Of a DNA stretch of 64,000 bases, positions 45,676-56,141 are shown piece after piece. The position numbers were made by a program, and so were the translations under genes. The stretch lies in the NCBI GenBank assembly GCA_018296165.2, contig JACKQL020000045.1, positions 310,001 to 374,000 on the forward strand, read 5' to 3'. Each line of letters begins with the position of its first letter. The first letter of the stretch is position 1. Source of the DNA: Termitomyces sp. T153. Taxonomy: Eukaryota > Basidiomycota > Agaricomycetes > Agaricales > Lyophyllaceae. The notes beneath the pieces are model-generated. The model did no database searches, was not told the DNA's origin, and saw only the letters and a list, made by a program, of their open reading frames with translations.

Positions 45676-47340
45676 ATGTCAGACGGGTCGATCGATGCTG
45701 CACAGGAAATGTGAGCTGATTCAAGGTTAGCTTTATGGCGTATTTATTCAATTCATGCATATCTTTTAAACTAGCTACCTTCACAACCTTCTGCTTTTTT
45801 TCGCAGCCTGTGCGTCACTAAACATGTTTTTGTAAGCAATTTTGATCTGATTCTCTCCTGCTCTCCTGCGTAGCGTTTTTTTTTTACGATCACTTGATAA
45901 CGTTCGGTCAGTCGTCTTGCTTTTAAACATTGGCGTGTTTTCACATCTCTGTCACATCTGTCACATGGATAGGCAAAGAAGTCACCTACCTCTGGTTACG
46001 CCCAAAGACCCAAAGTGCCTATTGGTTCTTCTTCAACCGTTACTTCGCATTCCTTGGAAATATTGTTGTGATTGTGCTCGAACAAATGGACCTTTCATCA
46101 GATGTACGCTTCGTCTCTATGTTTTGCTTTTCTCTATCTAGATAATTCCACTGATAGAGGTTAACCGAAACTTGCTCTTGATGTGGTATGCATATCTTAC
46201 CAGGCTTTTCCTATTAGTTGTCGTCGTTTCAATTTGTTTCGGCAAATACTCTTGGTGTTGAATCAAGTACTTGTCTGCAGTACGTAGCAGCCTTGTCTTT
46301 TTACATCCGTCTGAAGGTTTCCACAGTCCTCCTTACTTTACGGACCTACGCTCTCTATAACTGTTCCTTTCGTATTCTGACGTACATGGTAGGCAGTGGC
46401 ATGGTGTTGGCTGCCATCGCATGCGTATGTTGCTGCCTTCTTTGTCAATTTATAGTCGATGATGATACTGCTTGGGATAAGTGGGCTCTCTTTGGACAAA
46501 AAAGTGCTCCAGGACAGGAAGTTTCAGGCTGTCATATCGGACTTTCACGTATCACGTATGTGATTAGACGCATCAAAGACTACCATTCTCAAGTTCTACA
46601 GGTCTATCCGTGCGTTATTACCCATGTTTTTAGGACTGTGTTTGATGATTATCGAGTACAGATCTTGCAGGTGCTTGGGAAGCTCTGTTTGCATATGACT
46701 CTATTTTATTTGGCCTTACCATGTTCAGAACATGGAAGAACCGAAGTGAATTTCTTTTTAGTCAGGCCAAGAATTCGCTTATATACCTCTTATTCAGAGA
46801 TGGTGAGCCATTCATGTCAGCAACCTTTGAGCACGTGTGTCTGACTACAATAACAAGGCGCGATATATTTTGCGTAAGCGGCTCAAACCAAGGATGCCCA
46901 GGCCCAAAATTTACTTTGTATCCAGGGTCATGGCATTTGCTAACCTGGCGAATATATTGACATTCTATGTAAGTTCCGGTCCCATACATCCATTCTCTCT
47001 CGCTAATGGTATCCCTAGTTGTGTGGTGTATGTCCATTGCTCCGATACAAACACATGTGCTAATCACTCTTTGACAATTCTATAATCTATTTCATAGCCT
47101 TTTATGAGAGGAGGATTATCCACCTTTGCAAGCGGGTTCGTATCCTTTCCAGCTCTCTATCATCTCATTCAATGGAGGTTCTCCAGCATATCTGTCACGA
47201 TGATATCGCGCCTTATGCTCAACCTTCATGAAAATGCCAATGCAGGGATTTATTCAACAATGACGCACAACACCCATATGGAATACATATCGCCGCCTGT
47301 AGAGATTGAATTGGATACTATTCGGACTGGCGATACGTAA
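45676..47340 (+). CDS. DUF6533-like multi-pass membrane protein
   Basis: Starts MSDGSIDAAQE (45676). Exons are interrupted by many short introns: YDHLITF then GKEVTYLWLRPKT (about 45.9-46.1 kb), CRRFNLFRQILLVLNQVLVC (46.22-46.28), LLTLRTYALYNCSFRILTYM (46.34-46.39), WALFGQKSAP (46.48-46.56), ALFAYDSILFGLTMF (46.69-46.79), MAFANLANILTFY (46.93-46.97) and SVTMISRLMLNLHENAN to the stop at 47340. This is the seven-helix-like DUF6533 family, hugely expanded in Agaricomycetes; ligand and partners are unknown. One junction, at the T10 run near 45875-45884, does not give an agreeing phase, so either a sequence slip or a different splice is involved. A decayed paralogue follows at 48.8 kb. Confidence 0.65.
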
Positions 47341-48020
47341 CGTAGTACCGCTACGTCTGTTCGAAACTTGTATCTCAAACCCCTGTATTACTGTCATCAC
47401 CTCCACCTCATAAGCTCACACTCACTACCGTGTGATCATTGCATAACTATTTGTATTCCTGGGTTCTATTACTTATTCCATCAAGGATACATTTGATATC
47501 CATTCGAATTGTATTTTCTACATGTATTCTTGACAATTTCATATATCGCATGTCCACTGAGTGCCAATGTGCTTTTCTCCGTACGTATGTTCTGCATTTG
47601 AACACTCGCTATATATTTGGGAAAAGGCCATCTTGGTTGGTAATCAGCATTTCTGATACAATCCAAATAACTTCAGTATAATTTCATCAATCCAGCATCA
47701 TCAACTATCATCAACCCAAAGCGACTTACTATCCCACCCCCGTAGTCCGGATTCTTGAGTCGGACGAAAAAAGTTTGGCGGCAAATAACCACATTGAGCG
47801 TCCGAAACTTGGGACACAGACACCAGTATGACTGCTTACCTGTTTACTACTTGATTCGAGTACAGGAACAGTGCCGTCGTGGACGATAGTCGAGTCAATG
47901 TCACGCCTGCCGATTCGACGGCAAGGCGGAGTCTGAAATTTCCTTGACGCGTCGGAGTCGTAATAGTGACTCGCCTTCACCGCGGTTTGTCCCCCATGGG
48001 GCGCCGCCGCATCTAGTGCT
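47341..48020. other. Intergenic, possible transposon edge
   Basis: No exon supported. CAGTGCCGTCGTGG near 47868 could be the terminal sequence of the pogo-like fragment that follows, but no matching inverted end was found. Confidence 0.3.
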
Positions 48021-48029
48021 CGCGCGACT

Positions 48030-48233
48030 ATGAAGAACGTATTCAGGCGGCTATACGGGGTAACTGAAGGGCAGTGCAAATCCTATGCAGAGGCGGCCCG
48101 AGACCTCAAGGTGAGTAACAAAATTTGTCTTACTAGGACAAAATAGCTTACCTTGCAAAACTCCAGGTGAACCCCAAGACCCTCAGCGACAGGTTTAGGG
48201 GGAAGCATCAATCACGCCGACAGGGCTTCGATT
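48030..48233 (+). pseudogene. psq/CENPB-type helix-turn-helix fragment (pogo-like transposase N-terminus)
   Basis: Two short exons read MKNVFRRLYGVTEGQCKSYA-EAARDLK and VNPKTLSDRFRGKHQSRRQG across a GTGAGT...CAG intron. The AA..L.V...TL.DR.RG pattern is that of the psq HTH at the start of pogo/DDE_1 transposases. No DDE domain follows, so this is a fragment. Confidence 0.5.
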
Positions 48234-48790
48234 GTTGTATCCAATGTAATCTCTTTCGCGCGTCCTACTCATATTATTCTCTGGACGGAGTTTGAAAAGG
48301 GTGTCTGACTAAGTGTGACTAGATTGTGATGTCCCGCTCTCGGCCAGGATTCTTTTTCGTACAATGTCGACCCTGAGCTTGGTTTTGAACTGTGCCAGTC
48401 CGACAAAAAACGAGCTTCTTGCAAGATATATATGCTCCAGAGCCTGTTTGCATTCTTCAAGAGTCGGCACTTAGAATAGCGCCATTATACGAATTTGGGA
48501 GACCCGAGCTGGTTTTCGGAACATCAATTTTTCCTCCCAACTCGGATCTGTCAATCGAGTAAGTGTACTAGAGACCTTGATCAAACGTGTTACAGTGTAT
48601 GAACTCTTTTCCTTGGTCGCGGCCGCGATTTCTCACAATCCCAGGACTTATAATATTGGATTAGAGTCTATGATCTATCAAATTTTATCGATATTCTTGG
48701 CAAACCCCCCACTTTTCTGCCTGCCGCAACCACTGAGACCAACCACCCTAGGCTTGTGCTATATTAGACGACCCGTCGCCTCGTTTTGAG

Positions 48791-50576
48791 ATGTCAGTCG
48801 ATGCTGCAGAAGAAATGTAAGGGGCTTGTGTCAATGCTATCGCTTATCGGCATCTCTTTGACACTCTTTGAACTAGATACCTTCACAATCTTCTACATTT
48901 CGTCGCAGTCTGTGCGGCCCTCGTATATATTTTCCAAGCAGTTTTGACCTGATTCCTTCCTGTTAAGCGTTCTTGTTTTATGACCACTTGATCACGTTCA
49001 GTGATTATCTTTGCTCGTAATCATTTGCTCGCTTTCACATTTTTCCACCCCGGAATACTAGGTAATGAAGTCAGCTATCTTTGGCTCCACTCGAAGACGC
49101 GAAGTGCTTATTGGTTCTTCCTTAATCGTTATTTCGCATTCTTGAGCAACCTTGTTTTAATTGTGCTGGAGCAAACAACCTTCCATTAGACGTCTGCAAC
49201 TCGTTCCTGTGTTTTCCTCTTGTTTATCCAACTAACTTCGATGACAGAGGTTGACCAAGATTTGCGTTTGTCACGTATCATGGACATTGAACTTTTAATG
49301 CTCCTCTCTTTAGTTGCTGTCGGTATACCATATTTCCAGAGCTACTGTTTTTATTTAATCAAGTGCTTGTGTACAGTACGCCAACCCCTCGTCCCAAGTA
49401 TCTGTCTTTTATATCTAATGGAGCCGACAGTCCTCCTTACTCTACGGATCTACGCACTCTACAATCGTTCCTTTCGTATTCTGGCATACATGATCGGCAG
49501 CGGCATTGTGTTGCTCGTAATCGCAGTGGTATATAATATATTGTCGCTTTCCTTTTCATTCCAGAACTGATGCTGATCTTTGTCTGGGGTCAGTGGGCTA
49601 TCTTTGGACAAAAAGGCGCTCGAGAACGGCCTCCACAAGAAATCGCAGGCTGTCACATTGGGATCTCACGTATCACGTACGTACAACTTGCTCAGCGATT
49701 TCAAATTCTACCGTTCTGAATCCATTATTCAATAGGTCTATTCGTGTGTTTCTATTCATGCCCTGATGATCACTCCTGATAACCGCCGACTATAGGCACT
49801 GCTACCGCTTGGGAAGGACTGTTTGTCTACGACTCCATTATATTCGGTCTCACCATGTTCAAAACATGGAAAAATCGAGTTCAATTTATGAGCAGTCAGA
49901 CCCCGAATTCGTTCATATACCTCTTGTTCAGAGATGGTGAGCTACTAGTTGTACCAGAGACTTTTGTGCACACTTGTCCGACCACAATAACAAGGCGCGA
50001 TTTACTTTGCGTAAGTGATCCAAACCAGCAATGCCCACAAACTTGAATTTTGTATTCAGTGTCATGGCGCTCGCCAACTTAGCGAATATCCTGACATTCT
50101 ATGTACGTTTCGGCCTTAATATATAAATCTCGTCTCAACTGATGACAATCCCAGTTTTGTGGTGTATGTCCATCATTTCGATATAAAACCAGATCAACAC
50201 TCCCCAACGCTCTTAATATTGTAGCCGTTTATGAGTAACGGATGACGGCGTTAGCGAGCGAGTTCGTATAATTTCCTACTTTATCCATCGCATCACTGTC
50301 CCATTGATCTTTTTCAGCTTATCTGTCACGATGATGTCGCGTCTTACGCTCAACCTTCATGAACACGCCAACGTCGGGATATTTTCAACGACACACGCCA
50401 TCAGTACCTACATGGAATACCTGTCGCCCACAACAGAGATAGAACTAGATACAATCGGAACCTGCGATATGAACCACAGTATCATCTCACCTGTTCAGAA
50501 TGACAGACTCGGAGAGGACAATACCACTGCAAACCTTGCGTTATCGTCGCCACCCCTGACACTCACCGCTGTATGA
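48791..50576 (+). pseudogene. Decayed DUF6533-like paralogue
   Basis: Homologous along its length to the gene at 45676-47340, including upstream DNA and intron positions: MSVDAAEE, GNEVSYLWLHSKTRSAYWFF, CRYTIFPELLFLFNQVLVY, LLTLRIYALYNRSFRILAYM, WAIFGQKGA, TMFKTWKNR, SVTMMSRLTLNLHEHAN, ending at 50576. Lesions relative to the sister copy: an in-frame TAG after EQTTFH where the sister copy has a GTACGC donor; a 1-nt loss in the exon ending LRLS; and the donor after the first TM exon changed from TTGTAAGC to TTCCAAGC. Together these make a functional product unlikely. Confidence 0.65.
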
Positions 50577-51287
50577 TCATCACAGTTATCTCTTTATATT
50601 TCTGGGTGGCGTTGCAGCTCAAGCGATCACAGACAGATTTCTATCTTGTATGAAACAATCACATAGTGGATATAGTCTGGTGATTGTGGCTTGTCAGGGA
50701 TCATAATGTCGGTTGATTCCTCGAAGAGGAAAACGGCAGAAATTTCAAAACTATCGGAATCACTATAAATCCTCAGAGAACGCAAGAATTCAAAATATTG
50801 TCACGACTTAGAGTAGAAACGTTCTTAATGCAGCATGCAAAAGATATGTACTTGCCACAATGATCGGCTTCTGGACTAGATGCTCAGCGTGCAACTACGT
50901 AATATGTATAATTGGTATCGGTACCTATCACAGGGATACATCGTCATTTGTACTTCTGCTAACATATACGCAGTGTCACCCTTGCAAGATGAAATAGCAG
51001 TAGCAGTAGTAGGTTCACTTCTCATCTCTTCGAATCCCGTCTCTTTGAACGCTGTCTCCAATTTCTGTCCTTACTTCCCTTACTCAGTCATACGAGAACT
51101 TCGTCAAAATAAAATTTGAAACCGCCGTCGGCGGTGGTTATGCGCTATCTCATGTTCATCATCTTCCAATCATCGCGAATCCCCTCTTAGTGATAAAGTT
51201 GTAGAGGTTGACACGTCAGGGATCTAAATATTACCGGATGATGTACATACTAACTTGACTTCCGTAAAATATGAATTGAGGGCTATT
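50577..51287. other. Intergenic DNA
   Basis: No supported gene. AGCAGTAGCAGTAG (about 50997-51010) is a short microsatellite-like stretch, and ACCGCC-GTC-GGCGGT (about 51121-51135) is a small perfect hairpin that could act near the 3' end of a transcript. Confidence 0.4.
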
Positions 51288-53018
51288 TCAGTTCAATGGT
51301 ATAGCGTTTCTCATATCCTCTTGAGACTCTTGAACATCACAACGGCAATTGTTTGAAACATTCTCTCCGAGAAGGGAATCCATCTTTACCCTCAGGGTTC
51401 TCAATGCTATGAGCTGTTTGTCCTGAGCTAGACACTTTTCTGTCACTGTGTGGTGTTGCCTTGAGTTTATTCTATGATACGGATTGAAAATATCATACAT
51501 TCTTTCAGCTTCGCCTCCGCATCGGATTTTTCCATTACAATCTTGCCCACTAGTACAAGGTATTCGTTGAATATTTTGAACAGCCATCATTATCTTCTGA
51601 TTCACCTTGACTCTTCAAGTTGGTAAATTGTTGATCTTGTTTTCTGACTGGTGGAGTAGTTTGATTGGAAGTGGTTAATCAATGGGATTGATCAATAAAA
51701 CAAAGGAGGAACGAACGTCGGGCCTCTACGCTGGCATATGCTTTTTTTTGTTGCTGGAGCTTTTTAGTCACTGAGAAGTAATGCGTCATCAGTGAAATAT
51801 ACTATAAAGCACTTCTGTGAGGAATTCATGTAACTTACAGTACGTGGTTTGTGCTACGAGTTCTGCCTCATGATTCTGATACGTATCCTTGTGAATACAT
51901 TCTATTGCCAGGGATAAGCAGGATCAGCGAGCAATAGAATTTTTAGACCTTACTCTGTGCTTCTAAGGTTTTCCTCTGCCGTCTCTCTCGCTCCAGATCT
52001 TTTTGAACTAGACACCGGAAGGTGATGCATCAATACATACCTCCATAAGAACCACGGGACGGATACCTCTTGTCAATTTGTCTATAGCGGCCTTTTCCCT
52101 CTTGCTCAACAGCCTCTGTTTTTCCTCGGCACAGGACACATAAGCCAATACTTGTTGAGAATGTTCAATTCCTTTGTACAATACTGTATACAAGAAATTT
52201 CTTACAGTCTTTCGCACTCGCAACAATAGATGCGTCACTGGAATGCAGACTGTCATTTGAACTTTCTTTTAGCAGGATGACATCTGGTGACTCCTCCGTG
52301 AGGTGATCATATTGAGCATTAGGATCAACTTGAGAGGTGTCAATATAAAACCATTGAAATATACAAATGAAAACCCACCACTGCTTTCTTTCATTAAATC
52401 CACTTCTTCAATTTTTCTCTTCTTGTAGGGAGATCTGGAAATAGATATAGAACCAGTAGACCTTGGCTGAGAAGGCACCAATGTACTTGGTGTTTTGTGT
52501 GGTTCTTTTGATACGGTGCTTTCAAAACGGAAGCCGCCTACGCTATCATTACAAGCAACGAGACGGATGGGGCGTCTTACTGAAAGACCCGCAGCCCATA
52601 AAGAAGATCCCATATACCAAGATAGCCTACGTGACGACGAAGTCTTGCCGAGATAGCGATTTGCAATGAGTGGGTGGGATGCAGGGAAAAAACCATCTAT
52701 CTCGTTATCTGCGACGAGGGGATCGTTCCACTTTTCCCATTGGTTTCTGTTGCGAACATATAGGACAATGGGAGAGACTTGGTCAATATAAATGTCCCCA
52801 GGGTTTCCTGGAACATCCTTTGGGGGTGGTCCCAGACCCAACATCTCGTAATATGGGATTTGGTCAGGCTTGCCCGGCAAGGGTTCATACGGGTATGCCT
52901 CGATTCCTTTAACGCATCGCTTGAGAAAACAGGTAAAGGTTCGTAGCTTGACGCTCAGGTTGGGCTGTTCCGTCGATCTAGGCTCTGAGCCAGCCCACGG
53001 GCATGGCAGGAGCGCCAT
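51288..53018 (-). CDS. Unknown basidiomycete protein (YYEMLGLG / PGDIYID block)
   Basis: The first coding block (53018 down to about 52.40 kb) reads MALLPCPWAGSEPRS, then YYEMLGLGPPPKDVPGNPGD, IVLYVRNRNQWEKWNDP and SRRLSWYMGSSLWAAG. The PGDIYID...VRNRNQWEKW block is one I associate with uncharacterised mushroom proteins. Splicing then connects to DPNAQYDHLTEESPDVILL (about 52.25-52.33 kb) and a helical Lys/Glu-rich segment (VLAYVSCAEEKQRLLSKREK, about 52.07-52.15 kb). The tail at 51288-51600 (MMAVQNIQRIPCTSGQDCNG) ends at 51288. Exact junctions between these blocks are not resolved, so the C-terminal half is approximate. No catalytic motif is visible. Confidence 0.5.
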
Positions 53019-53454
53019 AGTCGGAGGAAGAAGAGAGCACAGCCAAGTCGGTTATTCTGTATGGGTGGGAATTCGAGAAAGGAGAATTTTACATAAAGAG
53101 GTCGTACTACAGAATCCGTGGATTGATTTTTCCGGATATTTGTATATTCCAGCTTCATACGTAGAAAGAAATAAAGTGTGACGCACAAGGATACCATTTT
53201 TGGATGATGTCGATGAAGTGACCATCTTCATGTCACGATCATGACATATACTCTCTGCAGAAAAGTCGGTCCTCGACCGGCGGTTCTTACGTGGAAACCA
53301 GCCAAAAGGACGTAAGTGCCATAAGAACAAAACAACACGAAGACAAGGAAAAAAGCCCGATAGCGATCCAAATACTGGTATCTACAAATAAAGCACGATA
53401 TTCAATGAAGATATACAACGGATAGTCTAAACGAGATAACTTCGCCCGGTGATG

Positions 53455-55185
53455 CTATGATGGTCGTCTCAGACGCAAGAGCGAGAACCGCTTCTTGATC
53501 CTAGTAGTTATATTGTTCATCTTCGTCTCCTCCGACACACCTGATGATGAAGCTAACGAGAACTTCGATGGTGAATCTGACGGAACAGCCTCCTGATGTA
53601 CTCTCTTGACACCAGTGTTGATCCCAATTCGTGATGATATTGCCTCAGGAATCGAGAATAAGGTGCTCAAGTGGCGATGGGAGGGAGATCTCCCTAGACG
53701 CGAGCTTTTGCGTTCCGAGTGTTTGGGCGGCGAGAATGACGGGACTTGAAGGTAAGAGGAGGGTGGTAAGGGGGTAGATTTCTGTGGCCGAACTGGTCTG
53801 TGTCCGGATCCTGCGGATGGGTGGCGCCTTGGGGTATTCGAAAAGTTAATGTCAATATCGTAATCGAAGCGTGCGAAGAGGTCAAGCACGTAGTCAGGCA
53901 ACGGTGCGTCGATATCCCTGGGTTTGTAGTGCGCTTTCGACAGATGTGTATCGAGAAGGATTATGGCCGTACCATTTTCGTTTTCGGCCTCGGTCTTTGA
54001 GGAAGTTGGGAGAGATGTTGGCAGGGTGATGGCGGTAGAAGGGGGTATTGACGAAAATGACTTAGTCGTGAAGATAGAAGTGAAGGAAGATGCCGTTTCA
54101 GTGGGTGGTGACACAACCTCATCCAAATCATCTTCAGAGACTAAGTTGAGAGAGTGCGATGGAACGTGGAGAGGTGTTGGTGCGGCAAGGTTTGAAATGC
54201 GGCGTGATCGACGAATCCAGCCATCTAATGACATCGGTCTCGATGGTTGAACGGATGTACGGGAGATGACAAAGGTTGTCCGCAAACGCATCGGAGACAC
54301 CTTATCCATAGTCCTTCGGTTCTGGGAGCGCTCCATGATGACGGAAGTAGTTTTGCGAATACGAACAGACGGCCGTTTGCTGGAATCGGCCAGAAACTTA
54401 ATGAGGTTTCGGCGACGCCTCTCCTCATCGTCTGTCCCTTTGCTCCCGTCAGAGATGTTGGTTTGAGTCGAACCATTGCTCAAAATTGAAAGTTGTTGTT
54501 GCACAGCCTTCGCCTCCTCAGCGGCGGCATCCCGTCGATGTTCCTGGAACCATCGCTCCCGCTGAAGTGACTCATAGGCCTCTGGGTCCATGTCTCGATC
54601 GGCCAAGAGTCCTCGTAGTTTCTCTGCGCGCTCGCGTGCGTCCCGTGCATGGGCACTCAGCATGGACGTCACCTCCTTCAAGGCTCGAATCTGCAAATTG
54701 GCCGGAGACGTCTCCGATTGACACTTCTCAAACTGTTTCGCGAGAACCTCTTCTGCTGCAGAATAGCGTTGCATTCTTCGCTGGTTGACAGTGGGATTGG
54801 GACGAGGTGGAGCCACATTGTGCGCTATGACTCTTGTCGGGGTCGGGAGCTCTACAAAATTGACTCTAGCTTCATACAAGCTGAATTTCATCTAAGATTT
54901 CTCTGAGTAGATACAGAACTCAGCTTTGCACACACCTTGTTGCTCCAGGGTACATAGTTGTGGAATTCGTGCGTTCCTAAGCCATTAGATCAGCTCGAGG
55001 TGTAGTCGAAGGTTTATAATGTGTTGAAACTGGCTCTCACGAACCTGGAGAACCGGCGGTTTCTTCACATTCTTCCGAGTCAGAGAGGAAAAGCCGGCAC
55101 CGGTAGTATTCAAACTCGTAGTTCCCCCAAAAGCTGACGGTAATACGTGTTCTGGCTTGCTCCTTCCGAGAGAAGAGCCTTCCAT
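53455..55185 (-). CDS. Unknown coiled-coil, Ser/Pro-rich protein
   Basis: Most of the protein is one exon (53455-54891, 478 codons). An upstream exon 55045-55185 (MEGSSLGRSKPEHVLPSAFG ... KNVKKPPVLQ) fits in phase 0, its CAG|GTTCGT donor joining to the TAG acceptor immediately before 54891; the joined protein has 525 aa. If that exon is not used, translation starts at MKFSLYEAR. After RVNFVELPTP comes a helical coiled-coil region (about residues 90-200: QFEKCQSETSPANLQIRALK, SLQRERWFQEHRRDAAAEEA), then a long disordered Ser/Pro/basic region and a basic C-terminus (RIKKRFSLLRLRRPS). No domain recognised. A scaffold or cytoskeleton-associated role would fit the composition but is not shown. Confidence 0.72.
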
Positions 55186-56141
55186 AGTATCTAAGAGAAT
55201 TCTTTGAAGGTAAGTATAAGTTCCAGCCGTGCAAGGCCACCTGCTAAGTATACTCGGAAGACAAAAGGATACTTCAAATTGAACCGCGGTTTTGATCGGA
55301 ACGAAATCCGGAGACCCAAAAAGCTGTTGCCAAACAATTCTTTTGTTCATTTCATCGACACACCATCTCGAGACTTGGCGCGCATCGATTCCCATGACGA
55401 CTTACCAGGGCTTCCCAAGTTGGAGCCGTAGCATCGCTTGCTATGGCGTACTTATGACTATGTACTCTACGAGAATGACTAGGATCAGACCATCATTATG
55501 ATGGCTCCATTGCTTCGGCTACGTACGTATGAGGTATGAGATAGATCTAGAGCCTGAATTGATGCGTTGACTTGAGCACTCAAGCTACTCAAAACATGTG
55601 TCTAATTCCCAGGTTTTTTGCGAACAGGTGAAATCTAAACACGTGCATCATTTGCCGCCATGCCCCGAAACTATGTAGCTCTGAAACCAACCTCCATACT
55701 GTACAGCAGGTTAGGTGAATTTTTGCAATCGCACGTCAAATACTATGGCTTGAAACTAGGAATAGCATGATAGAATGACTTCTTTTGACATCAAGTGAGC
55801 CATCGAATGCTCTTCGGGGACTGATTGTGCTACTCATGTACTGAGCAGACTTGCGGGGAAAACGCCGGATACGAAAGCTAGTATGAAGGGATGGTGGCCT
55901 GGTAGGTGGATTTTGAGGAAGAATGGACCATGTCGAGGGAGAGAGATGCACTGTGATCAGGAGACAGAATAACTCAAATCATGATTTTTGTAAGACGTTG
56001 GATAATAAGTGTTAAGTATTCCATTGATATGTACATAAAGAGCACTCGTTTTGCCGTTTGTGACAAGCATCCCGTGATCACTGTCACACCGTGTTCATTG
56101 ACGAGTAAGCCTTGAGGCAGCCCAGTCTGGTCATCCTCAAC
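55186..56141. other. Divergent intergenic region upstream of ORC1
   Basis: No additional gene supported; overlapping short frames at 55.2-55.5 kb on both strands lack splice or family support. Confidence 0.45.

Noticed and set aside
53800..54500. Plus-strand frames opposite the coiled-coil protein
   Set aside because: Shadow frames of a long intronless minus-strand exon.
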